A stretch of 64,000 nucleotides of DNA from Cupriavidus oxalaticus. Lineage in GTDB: Bacteria; Pseudomonadota; Gammaproteobacteria; Burkholderiales; Burkholderiaceae. Of this stretch, positions 17,422-25,456 are shown piece after piece (within the stretch, counting starts at the first letter, position 1; each line of letters opens with the position of its first letter). A program made the position numbers and the translations under genes. A model generated the notes under the pieces. That model made no database searches. It had not been told where the DNA came from and saw only the letters and a list, made by a program, of their open reading frames with translations. The stretch spans positions 410,501-474,500 of the forward strand of contig NZ_CP069811.1 in assembly GCF_016894385.1 (NCBI RefSeq), given 5' to 3'.

Positions 17422-18379
17422 GCACGATCTTGCCCATATGCTGGCTGCGTTCGATGTAGGCATAGGCCTCGCCGATCGCATCCATGGGGAAGGTGCGGTC
17501 GATCGGCAGGCGCAGCTTGCCTTCGCGGAAGAACGGCATCAGGTCGCGCGCGCAGGCCTGCACGCAGGCGAGGCGTTCGGCCTCGGTGCGCGTGCGGAAG
17601 GTGGCGCCGATCAGCTTCAGCCGGTTGTGCCACAGCAGGTTCAGATCGAGCCGGGCCATGCTGGCGCCGCCCAGCCGCGCCAGGTTGACCAGGCGGCCCT
17701 TGACTGCCAGGCTCTTGATATGGTCTTCGAAGACCGTGCCGCCGATGGTATCGATGATGACGTCGACGCCACGTCCGTCGGTGGCTGCCATGATGGCCTC
17801 GACCTGCGCTTCGCACGACGCATTGACGCCGACATCGACGCCATAGCCTGCCAGCCGCTCCAGCTTGGCCGCCGAGCGCGAGGAAGCGATCACCCTCGCG
17901 CCGAGCGCGGACGCGGCCATCACCGCGGCCATGCCGACCCCGCCCGAGGCGCCGTTGATGAACACCGTCTCGCCGGCCTTGAGCTCGCCGTTGCTGACCA
18001 GGGCGTCATGGGCGGTGATGAACACATTGGGGAACGCGGCCGCGTCGGCCCACGATACCTCGGGCGGCACCGGCATCAGCGCCAGCGGCGCCGCGACGAC
18101 ATACTGCGCATGGCAGCCGCGCCCGTGGCCCATCACCCGGTCGCCTTCGCGCCAGCCACTGACGTCCTCGCCGACGCCGGCGACCTCGCCGGCGAACTCC
18201 ACGCCGGCCGTCATCGGGGCACCGGTCCGGTGTTCCCGCATGTACTTGATTTCGCCATAGTTGATGCCCGATGCGCGTACGCGCACCAGCACCTCGCCGG
18301 GGCCGGGTTGCGGCGTGGGGATGTCCTGCACGGCCAGCCGGCCACCCTCCGCGCCCGGTAGTACTCGTACCGCCTTCAT
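17408..18379 (-). CDS. NADPH:quinone oxidoreductase-like alcohol dehydrogenase
   Basis: A 323-residue zinc-independent medium-chain dehydrogenase/reductase of the quinone oxidoreductase branch. It has a GroES-like N-terminal domain (GPGEVLVRVRASGINYGE) and a Rossmann half with VFINGASGGVGMAAV. It lacks the structural Zn Cys cluster. It probably reduces a quinone or enone using NADPH. It is the last gene of a leftward set (TauD-like, BKACE, Bug, this gene), 13 bp after the Bug stop. Confidence 0.88.
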   Translation of the reverse strand: MKAVRVLPGAEGGRLAVQDIPTPQPGPGEVLVRVRASGINYGEIKYMREHRTGAPMTAGVEFAGEVAGVGEDVSGWREGDRVMGHGRGCHAQYVVAAPLALMPVPPEVSWADAAAFPNVFITAHDALVSNGELKAGETVFINGASGGVGMAAVMAASALGARVIASSRSAAKLERLAGYGVDVGVNASCEAQVEAIMAATDGRGVDVIIDTIGGTVFEDHIKSLAVKGRLVNLARLGGASMARLDLNLLWHNRLKLIGATFRTRTEAERLACVQACARDLMPFFREGKLRLPIDRTFPMDAIGEAYAYIERSQHMGKIVLIAD

Positions 18380-18392
18380 GCTGTCTCCTGTG

Positions 18393-19394
18393 TCATTCCG
18401 GCTTGAACTGAATCGAACGCAGCAGCTTGCCCTGGCGTTCGTATGACTCGCGCACGTCCCTGGCGAGTTCGTCCGGCGTGGCCGGCGTGCCGACCTCCAT
18501 GCCCAGCTCTTCGATCTTGCGCCGCAGCGTGGGCGCTTGCATGGCGGCAAGCGTCGCCTCGCGCAGCTTGCTGACCACGGCCGGCGGCAAGCCGGGGGCC
18601 GCCCACAATCCCATCCAGCCCACCTCGCTGAGGTCCGGATAGCCCAGTTCCGCAAACGTGGGCACGTTGGGCAGCGCGGCGATCCGCTGCGGGAAGGCCA
18701 CCGCGAAGGCTCGCAGCTTGCCCGCCTTGATGAACGGCATGGACGTCGCCGGGCCGTCGAACATCAGCGGAACCTGGCCGCCCATGATGTCCTGCAAGGC
18801 CGGCGGAGAGCCCCTGTAGCTCACCGCGCCGGTATCGAGCCCCGCCAGGCGGTTGAACTGGACGCCGATGGTATGGCCGCGCAGGCCAATGCCGAAGTTC
18901 GCGACATCGATCTTGCCGGGGTTCGCCTTGACGTACGTGACCAGCTCGGCGAGGTTCTTCGCGGGAAGACCGGGATTGCCCACCAGGACCAGGCCCTGGC
19001 GCGTGAGCTGGACCAGCGGGACAATGTCCTTGAACGGGTCGTAGGACACCTTGATGGCTTGCGGCACTTCCGAGGCGATGCCCTTCTGGATCAGCAGCAA
19101 GGTATATCCGTCCCGCGGCGCGGACAGCATGTTCTGCACGGCAATCGTTCCTGCCGCGCCGGCCTTGTAGTCGACCACCACGGGCTGTCCGAGCGGCCGT
19201 TGCAGCTCCTGCGCAAAGAGCCGTGCGAGGATGTCCGCGGTGCCGCCGGGAGGCGCGCCGACGAGTATCCGCACGGGCTTGGTTGGCCACTCGGCAGCCG
19301 GGGCGGCGTGCACCGCCGGGGCGGCAGGCAGCAGCGCGCCGAGGGCAAGCGCGAGCACAACCGCGCGGCGCCTGGTCTGGGGGAAGCGTTTCAT
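18393..19394 (-). CDS. Bug/TctC-family solute-binding protein
   Basis: A 333-residue periplasmic protein with a Sec signal peptide (about residues 1-31, ending AVHAA) and the Bug start WPTKPVRILVGAPPGGTADILAR. The family binds carboxylates and relatives for tripartite tricarboxylate transporters, although most copies in these bacteria are orphans. No TctA or TctB gene is nearby. The context with BKACE and a TauD-type oxygenase suggests a carboxylate or amino-acid-derived ligand. Confidence 0.92.
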   Translation of the reverse strand: MKRFPQTRRRAVVLALALGALLPAAPAVHAAPAAEWPTKPVRILVGAPPGGTADILARLFAQELQRPLGQPVVVDYKAGAAGTIAVQNMLSAPRDGYTLLLIQKGIASEVPQAIKVSYDPFKDIVPLVQLTRQGLVLVGNPGLPAKNLAELVTYVKANPGKIDVANFGIGLRGHTIGVQFNRLAGLDTGAVSYRGSPPALQDIMGGQVPLMFDGPATSMPFIKAGKLRAFAVAFPQRIAALPNVPTFAELGYPDLSEVGWMGLWAAPGLPPAVVSKLREATLAAMQAPTLRRKIEELGMEVGTPATPDELARDVRESYERQGKLLRSIQFKPE

Positions 19395-19461
19395 GGCTTG
19401 TCTCCTTGTCTTGTGTCCCCTCGGCCCTGTGGGCGGGCCGTGTCAACGGGGGAAGTGCGGC

Positions 19462-20520
19462 TTACTGGGTCTTGCGCAGGTAGCCCTGGGTGCCGCCATT
19501 GCGGTTGGGCGCGAAGCCGTTTGCCTGCAGCGACTCTTCCACCGTGTCGTAGAAGACGCCGATCCTGCAGATCTCGCGTGCCTCCTTGGCGGTGGCGATG
19601 TCACGGCCGAGTTCGCGGGAGATGCGCACCAGCTGCTCGATCTGGTCCACCGTGCCCTGCTTCGCCGTGCGCCGCGGGTTCCACAGCACGTCCTCGGTGC
19701 CGCAGCGCACGTGCAGGCCCATGGCAATGCCCATCGTATTGACCGGCAGCACGTTGCGCACATTGCTCTCGACCGTCACCACCGCGCCGTCCGGCACGGC
19801 GCGCACGAAGTTGGCCAGGCTGTAGACGCTGGGCGTGTCCATGCCGCCGCCGATGGCCACCCAGTTGAGGTTCAGCGGGCCCTTGTAGAAGCCGCGCCGC
19901 ATCAGCCGCTCCACCGACTCCAGGCTGTTGATGTTGTAGCACTGGAATTCGCTCTGGATGCCGGCGGCAGTCAGCCGGCGCACATGCTCTTCCACCCAGC
20001 CGGGATTGGCGGGCACCGTCATGTTCTTGTAGGCGTCGAAGAGCGCCATGTCCTGGCGCGAGGTGCCGCGGAAGTCGGCGTCTTCCGCATGATCGGTAAC
20101 GTTCATCTGCGAGGTATTGACCGTCACCGTGACCTGGTCCGGGATGGGATCCAGGTCGGCCAGCATGTGGCGGGTGTCGTCCGACAGCCACTTGGCTGCC
20201 TGCCCTTCATCCTCCGGCGCGAAGGAGATCGAGCCGCCCACCTGGATGATCATGTCGGGCACCGCGGCACGCACGCCGGAAATCAGTTCGTTGAACTTGG
20301 ACAGGCGCTTGGAGCCCTTGCCGTCCAGTTCGCGCACATGCAGGTGCAGCACGGTGGCGCCGGCGTTGTAGCAGTCCACGGCCTTCTGGATCTGGGCCTC
20401 CATGGTGACCGGAATGTCTTCGGGGAAATCTGAAGGCAGCCAGCCGGGGGCATACGGTGCGGCCGTGATGATCAGCGGCTGCTGGTTTTCGGGAAAGAGG
20501 TGGCCATCGAGGAAGTTCAT
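19462..20520 (-). CDS. BKACE family (DUF849) beta-keto acid cleavage enzyme
   Basis: A 352-residue TIM-barrel protein of the 3-keto-5-aminohexanoate cleavage enzyme family. The metal site is visible as VLHLHVRELDGKG (HxH) and VRCGTEDVLW near the C-terminus. These enzymes use Zn to split a beta-keto acid with acetyl-CoA, giving acetoacetate plus a new CoA ester. The length is a little above the usual 270-310 residues. The ATG at 20520 follows a GGAG box. The specific keto acid is unknown. Confidence 0.88.
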   Translation of the reverse strand: MNFLDGHLFPENQQPLIITAAPYAPGWLPSDFPEDIPVTMEAQIQKAVDCYNAGATVLHLHVRELDGKGSKRLSKFNELISGVRAAVPDMIIQVGGSISFAPEDEGQAAKWLSDDTRHMLADLDPIPDQVTVTVNTSQMNVTDHAEDADFRGTSRQDMALFDAYKNMTVPANPGWVEEHVRRLTAAGIQSEFQCYNINSLESVERLMRRGFYKGPLNLNWVAIGGGMDTPSVYSLANFVRAVPDGAVVTVESNVRNVLPVNTMGIAMGLHVRCGTEDVLWNPRRTAKQGTVDQIEQLVRISRELGRDIATAKEAREICRIGVFYDTVEESLQANGFAPNRNGGTQGYLRKTQ

Positions 20521-20552
20521 GGGGAGTCTCCGGGTCGCAAGGCGGATTCGGT

Positions 20553-21398
20553 TCAGTAGGGGATGTCGCCGACGATGGCCGCGCGCTCCATCTTGCGCGG
20601 CGCGGGAAAGTAGTCGTTGAGCGCGTAGTGCTGCGTGCAGCGGTTGTCCCATACGGCGATGTCACCGCGCTGCCACGACCAGCGCACCTGGTATTCGGGG
20701 ATGGTGGCGCGGCTGATCAGGTAGTTGAGCAGCAGCGCCGCGCCGGGCGCCTTGTCGATGCCATGACGCACGTTGGCCGGCGTGCTGTAGTTGGTGAAGT
20801 AGGTCGAGAAGCCGGCACCGACGAACAGCACTTTTTCGCCGGTTTCCGGATGCGTGCGCACGACCGGATGCTCCGCCGGCGGATGGTCCTGCGCGAGCTT
20901 CGCGCGCGCCTCGGGCGTCATGACCGCACCGAAGCTCTGTTCGATGCTGGCGCGGGCACGCAGCCCATCGATCTTCACCTTGATGTCGTCAGGCAGTTCC
21001 TCGTAGGCCTTTACCATGTTGACCCAGATGGTGTCGCCGCCGATCTCGGGGCATTCGACGCAGCGCAGCACCGCACCCATGGCAGGGTTCGGACGCCAGA
21101 GGCCGTCGCAGTGGTAGTTGTTCTCGTAGCTGTGCGGGTTGTCGCTGCGGTAGACGCGCACCAGCCCCGGATGATCGGGGTCGCTGCCGGCCACGGGATG
21201 GTCTTCCAGCTTGCCGAAGCCGCTGGCGAACGCGACGTGCTCGGCACGCGTGATGTCCTGCTTGCGGAAGAAGAGCACGCGGTGCCTGAGCAGCGCTGCC
21301 TTGATGTCGGCGAAGAGCGCCGGGTCACGCGCCGCGTCGCCGAGATGGACGCCTGTGATTTCGGCGCCGATGGCCGGGGTGATCTGCCTGATCTCCAT
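20553..21398 (-). CDS. TauD/TfdA-family 2-oxoglutarate dioxygenase
   Basis: A 281-residue Fe(II)/2-oxoglutarate dioxygenase. It starts MEIRQITPAIGAEITGV as the family does. The metal triad is visible as His96 and Asp98 (NYHCDGLW) and the distal His in CTQHYALNDY, with the 2-oxoglutarate-binding Arg in the C-terminal APRKMER stretch. An upstream ATG at 21404 is in frame but too close to the GGAG box, so 21398 is preferred. It would hydroxylate and so cleave a C-S, C-O or C-N compound, feeding BKACE downstream; this link is inference. Confidence 0.87.
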   Translation of the reverse strand: MEIRQITPAIGAEITGVHLGDAARDPALFADIKAALLRHRVLFFRKQDITRAEHVAFASGFGKLEDHPVAGSDPDHPGLVRVYRSDNPHSYENNYHCDGLWRPNPAMGAVLRCVECPEIGGDTIWVNMVKAYEELPDDIKVKIDGLRARASIEQSFGAVMTPEARAKLAQDHPPAEHPVVRTHPETGEKVLFVGAGFSTYFTNYSTPANVRHGIDKAPGAALLLNYLISRATIPEYQVRWSWQRGDIAVWDNRCTQHYALNDYFPAPRKMERAAIVGDIPY

Positions 21399-21749
21399 TT
21401 CCATGTCTCCAGCAGTTTGGTGGATCTGCGTACAGGTCTTGGCCTGCATGGAGATGGAGTATCGGGCGATCGAAGGGGGTGTGCTTGCTTTACTGGGACA
21501 TTCGTTTGTTAATTTGGGACATCCGGAATGAGCCCTGCCTGGCAGCGCCCCGCACGGCCGCTGCCAGGCATTAATGCCGTTCAGTTAAGGTATCAATCTC
21601 ACTACTGTCATTCCCGCGCAGGCGGGAATCCAGCGTCTTAAAGCCCCCCGATGGGGGACAAAAAGTCACTGGGTTCCCGCCTACGCGGGAACGACGGTGG
21701 TTAACTGAACGGCATTAGCTGCCAAGCATCGTTTGTGCCGGATGGTGCC
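21399..21749. other. 351-bp intergenic region holding the MITE-like element
   Basis: Between the dioxygenase and BON-domain genes. Apart from the inverted-end element at 21572-21717 there is only the upstream region of the dioxygenase gene (21399-21571), with an AT-rich patch near 21490-21525 (TTTGTTAATTTGGGACA) that may hold its promoter. No gene is visible. Confidence 0.5.
21572..21717. mobile_element. 146-bp MITE-like element with perfect 17-bp inverted ends
   Basis: The ends are TAATGCCGTTCAGTTAA (21572-21588) and its exact reverse complement (21701-21717). The inside carries ATTCCCGC/GCGGGAAT and GTTCCCGC/GCGGGAAC hairpins of the kind dispersed through Burkholderiales intergenic DNA. 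There is no open reading frame. It looks like a non-autonomous transposable element or a repetitive palindromic element. Confidence 0.7.
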
Positions 21750-22313
21750 TCAACCCGTTTTCGCTCCGCCCACCGTATCCGTCCCGCTCGCCAGCGTGCC
21801 GGCCTTGTCCGGAGAGACCGCGCCGCTGCCTCTGGAAGATCCTTCGGTGGTGACGCTGGAGGTGCTCAGCCCGCTGATTCCCCCGCCTCCCGTGCTGCCG
21901 GGTCTGGCGGCGCCCTGCGACGGCGCCGTGCCCGATTGCGCGCCAATGCGCAGGCGGTTGTCGACTTCCTTCACCCCGAAGGTGTCATCGACGATTTCCT
22001 CGATGCGGTACTTCAGCCCGCGGTCGCGCACCGAACCTGTCAGGGTCACGACGCCGGACGCGACGTCGACTGCCACGTCATGCACGGGGTAGCGGCATTC
22101 GATCAGGCGCTCGCAGACATCCTCGCGAATGCGCTCGTCGGAACGCTGATAGCCCTTCGGCCCGGCCCGCTTGCCGCCGGAGGTACCACCGCCGCGGCGG
22201 TCAGCGTCATAGACGCCGAAGTTGCTTTCGCCGAAGCCGCCGGCATAGACCTCTTCGTCGGAGAAGCCGCCCCGGTAGTCTGGCTCGTTGCGTCGGTTCA
22301 TGCCCTGGTTCAT
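21750..22313 (-). CDS. BON-domain protein
   Basis: A 187-residue protein with one BON domain at about residues 55-120 (IREDVCERLIECRYPVHDVAVDVASGVVTLTGSVRD pattern, then IEEIVDDTFGVKEVDNRLRI). The N-terminus is rich in Gly, Arg and Asp, and the last 65 residues are a low-complexity Ser/Gly/Thr tail. It has no signal peptide. BON proteins bind membranes or peptidoglycan during stress, but cytoplasmic forms like this are poorly understood. The ATG at 22313 follows GGAGAAAGAC. Confidence 0.85.
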   Translation of the reverse strand: MNQGMNRRNEPDYRGGFSDEEVYAGGFGESNFGVYDADRRGGGTSGGKRAGPKGYQRSDERIREDVCERLIECRYPVHDVAVDVASGVVTLTGSVRDRGLKYRIEEIVDDTFGVKEVDNRLRIGAQSGTAPSQGAARPGSTGGGGISGLSTSSVTTEGSSRGSGAVSPDKAGTLASGTDTVGGAKTG

Positions 22314-22768
22314 GTCTTTCTCCAAATCGTGGACGGACGACGTGCGCCCTCCGGAGGAATGCGGCGAAGGGCGGCACGGACATGCGCGGGCTGCTGCAAA
22401 TTCTGTACCGGCGGTGAAGGGCCGGTCCGTCCGCCTTGGCAACGCATGCACCGGAATCTGCGAAGGCAACGCAGGCAAACAGGTGTCGTGGTCAAAGTCG
22501 ACTGCGGTTCACTCGTCAGTCGCGACCACACTGCAGAGGTGGCTTCGGCCCCAACGCGGCGTTTTTTGCAAAGGGGATGGCGCTTGCTGGCGAAGCATTT
22601 GCATTTGCAGGAGATACAGGGCGAGACATAGTGGGAGAGACAGGGCGAGAAGACAGGGCGAGAAGACAGGGCACTGAAAACGGGTAGATCCTCGCAGCGG
22701 CCGCAGTTGGTGCGTTACCGCTCAAAGCGCGCCGAAGCCCCTGACGGCGCCGGCCTAGAATCTTCCCC
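22314..22768. other. 455-bp intergenic region with a 13-bp tandem repeat
   Basis: No gene is supported here. It contains 2.6 copies of GACAGGGCGAGAA at 22639-22672. The DNA between the divergent BON-domain and His-rich genes would carry both promoters, but I see no clear -35/-10 pair. Confidence 0.45.
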
Positions 22769-23122
22769 ATGTCCCGCATTGTGGTCTTTCTTCTCGCGCT
22801 GATCCTGCCCTTGCAGGTGCTTTCTGCACCGTGGCGGCATCTCACGCATGCCCCGGATCGTATGCTCGAGCATATGGTGGAGCATGCACGGCATGTCCTG
22901 CATCACCATGACAAGGACGGGACCATCCACCAGAGTGGCGGCGGCGAATCGCTTGCGCATCAACTGGATTTCGACTACGGCACAAGCCTGAGCGCGGCGT
23001 TGCCGGACCTGCCGGAGCCGCCCGCTTCCACGCGCAGCCAGACGGCGCCGTTATTCTTCGCTTCCGCGCCCCCCGATCCCTACTCCCACCTCCCGCATCC
23101 GCCCCCGCGTCCGGTCCGGTGA
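22769..23122 (+). CDS. small His-rich exported protein, CzcI-like layout
   Basis: A 117-residue protein with a Sec signal peptide (residues about 1-19, VFLLALILPLQVLSA), a His-rich segment (HMVEHARHVLHHHDKDGTIHQ) and a Pro-rich C-terminus. The layout resembles the small periplasmic CzcI/CnrC-type proteins of Cupriavidus metal-resistance loci, which may sense or buffer metal. No efflux pump gene is next to it, so the function is uncertain. Confidence 0.6.
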   Translation: MSRIVVFLLALILPLQVLSAPWRHLTHAPDRMLEHMVEHARHVLHHHDKDGTIHQSGGGESLAHQLDFDYGTSLSAALPDLPEPPASTRSQTAPLFFASAPPDPYSHLPHPPPRPVR

Positions 23123-23285
23123 CCCCGGCGTGTTGCCGTGCGCGACACAGCCGGCCTGCCTTTCCCCATAAGACCTGGACGAAAGGCTCGCTTACCGGCG
23201 CGCGCTACTGATATGGCCTTGCATCCTGCACGCTGCGGCCGCGCCGGCTATCCAATTGTCGTGGATTGCCCGGGAGTGCTTAGCA

Positions 23286-24542
23286 ATGCGTATTCAGATC
23301 GCAAGGAACGTCCTCTGGCTGGTGCTGGAGCGCGGCCTGCAGGTAGTGTTCGGAATTGCCAGTATCGGCATGATCGCGCGTGCCATCGGGCCGGAAGGTT
23401 TTGCCGCGTTCCAGTATGCACAGTCGCTGGTGCTGATTGCTTCATCGATTGCACTGATCTGTGGGGCCGAAGTGGTCGTCCCGCGACTGGTTGCCGACCG
23501 GGCTCCCGCAGCCCAGCACAGGCTGCTTGTCCATGTGTTTGCCCTGCGCGAAGCTGCAGCCATCGCGGGCTATCTGATCGTGATGGCGGTCGTGGCGCTG
23601 ACGGAGAAGAACGACGTCATCGTCTTGACCGCCATCATCATTGGCATACCCATCCTGTTCTACGAACCCTTCGGGACCGTCAGGGCGTGGCTGCAGTCGC
23701 GCACCGACAGCCGGCCCGGTGTTGTATTCGGCATGGTCGGCCTGGCTTTCCGGGTGGCGGCAATCGGGGTGCTTTACCTGGCGGGATCCCGCGCGGCGCC
23801 GGCTTTCGCGTGGGTGTTCGCCGGCGAGGCCATGATATGCGCGTCGCTGCTTGCCCGCTACTACCGCAAGCGCAGCCCTCGCGTCGCGGTGAGCATCGAC
23901 GTCAGTCTGGCCAGGAGGCTGCTGCGTGACGGGGCGGTGTTCTGGGTCAGCCTGATGCTGCTGTTGCTGGCCAAGCGTATCGATCAACTCCTGCTCAAGC
24001 CGCACATCAGCCTGTTCGAGCTGGGCGGTTATGCCGCCTCCATGCAGGTGCTGGATAACTTCATGATGCTCGGCTCGATCGTGGCAAGCTCCGTTGCACC
24101 GATGATGGTCTATGCCCAGCCGACTCTTGCGCGGGCACGCCGCAATGTGCTGTACGTCGCCACCGGCATGCTGGTGGCGGGCATCGTCGGGGGCGCGGTG
24201 CTTGCTTTCTGCGCACCCTGGATCATTGCGCTGATCTATGGTGAGCACTATGAGGCCGCAGCTGACCTGCTGAGGCTGTCGGCGATGGCATCCGGGCTGG
24301 TGTTCCTGGATGCCGCGCTGACGCTGCTGGTGGTCTATCTGCGCAAACCGCGCTGGCTGGTGGAGAAATGGTTTCTGGTGCTGTCCACCATGATCGTGGT
24401 CGACCTCATCGCGATCCCGATGTTTGGGGCACGTGGCGCCGTCTATGGCTATGTCGCGGGCAACGCTGTGGCGGTGATGGCGGGCGTCGGGTTTTTTATC
24501 CGATCGCGCGAACCGATGGCGGCAGCGCAGCAGGCTGCGTGA
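23286..24542 (+). CDS. polysaccharide flippase-like (MOP superfamily) membrane protein
   Basis: A 418-residue protein with about 12 membrane helices, resembling Wzx/RfbX-type lipid-linked oligosaccharide flippases. The first helix pair, NVLWLVLERGLQVVFGIASIGMIARAIGPEGFAAF, is typical, with the GxxxFAxFQYAQS stretch. The ATG at 23286 has GGGAG about 10 bp upstream. No glycosyltransferases adjoin it, so it is an orphan flippase. Confidence 0.85.
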   Translation: MRIQIARNVLWLVLERGLQVVFGIASIGMIARAIGPEGFAAFQYAQSLVLIASSIALICGAEVVVPRLVADRAPAAQHRLLVHVFALREAAAIAGYLIVMAVVALTEKNDVIVLTAIIIGIPILFYEPFGTVRAWLQSRTDSRPGVVFGMVGLAFRVAAIGVLYLAGSRAAPAFAWVFAGEAMICASLLARYYRKRSPRVAVSIDVSLARRLLRDGAVFWVSLMLLLLAKRIDQLLLKPHISLFELGGYAASMQVLDNFMMLGSIVASSVAPMMVYAQPTLARARRNVLYVATGMLVAGIVGGAVLAFCAPWIIALIYGEHYEAAADLLRLSAMASGLVFLDAALTLLVVYLRKPRWLVEKWFLVLSTMIVVDLIAIPMFGARGAVYGYVAGNAVAVMAGVGFFIRSREPMAAAQQAA

Positions 24543-24662
24543 CAGTCGGCCGAACGGCAGGCCGGAGTTCCATGGACTTGCCGTTGCGAAACCGTTCTCT
24601 GGTGCTTCCCCCGTTGCTTCCGTTGCACACTCTGACAGGTGCGCCGTTGCGCGGCATCACCG

Positions 24663-24881
24663 CTACGGCTCCTGTTGCTCGTCGCAGCACGCGCCGCGCA
24701 GAGGCATTTCCCCGTCATGACGATGGATGTGCAATTCGGCGCTCTGCCGCCTGGCCACGTCCCAGCCGGCCGCGATTGCCGCTTCCATGGTTGGAAACCT
24801 CTGGGGCTTGATATCGAGGCCGCTGAACTCCAGTACCCAGCCATGTTCCGCGGGAAGAACACGAATGATTCGCGATTGCAT
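24663..24881 (-). CDS. small DUF2188-like protein
   Basis: A 72-residue protein with the DUF2188 pattern: RVLPAEHGWVLEFSG, then AAIAAGWDVARRQSAELHIHRHDGEM (helix followed by HxxDGxI-like strand). The ATG at 24881 follows AAGG. It is transcribed away from the merR remnant. The family has no known function. Confidence 0.6.
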   Translation of the reverse strand: MQSRIIRVLPAEHGWVLEFSGLDIKPQRFPTMEAAIAAGWDVARRQSAELHIHRHDGEMPLRGACCDEQQEP

Positions 24882-25008
24882 GATGACCTTTCAAGAGTTA
24901 CCGCTACGGATGGCGGCCGCTGTCGTTTTGCGGTCGAAATGCAATCCTCCTTCCCTTAAGTGCAGCGTTCGCGTAGCCTAGGTCCGTACCGGGGTACGGA
25001 GTCAAGCG

Positions 25009-25456
25009 ATGGAGCACACACTGACGATCGGGAAGCTGGCCAGGGCGGCCGGTGTTGGCGTGGAGACGGTGCGCTACTACCATCGGTGCGGGCTGCTGCC
25101 GGTGCCCGAGCGCGCCCATGGCGCCATTCGCCAGTATTCGCAACAGAGCCTGCAGCGGCTGCATTTCATCCGCCAGGCCCAGTCGCTCGGGTTCACGCTG
25201 GATGAAGTCCGGATTCTGCTGCAGCAGAACCATGGCCAGTGCAGCACGGCCCGTGCACTGGCCGAGCGAAAGCTCGGCCTGGTGGAGGAAAGGCTGCGGA
25301 ATCTGCTGCGGATGCGCGCCGAACTGAAGAACCCTGATCGGGCAATGCCGCGCCAACGGCACCGAGGAATGCTGCCCCTTGATCGACACGTTGGCTGCGA
25401 ACGTCGAGTCAGATCAGACCTGCCATGCCGCGGCCTTGTCCGCCGGCTTGCCATAG
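25009..25456 (+). pseudogene. frameshifted MerR-type metal regulator
   Basis: Residues 1-107 match a Hg/Zn-type MerR protein: LTIGKLARAAGVGVETVRYYHRCGLLPVP HTH, the long dimer helix, and a conserved Cys in HGQCSTARALAERKLG. At about 25330 one extra A shifts the frame. Removing it restores LIGQCRANGTEECCPLIDTLAAN, with the second and third metal-binding Cys, ending at TAG 25456 (about 148 residues, the family size). As it stands, the frame runs into unrelated sequence antisense to aceE. The corrected gene would overlap the end of the convergent aceE by 43 bp. No mer or efflux genes are nearby. Confidence 0.8.
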
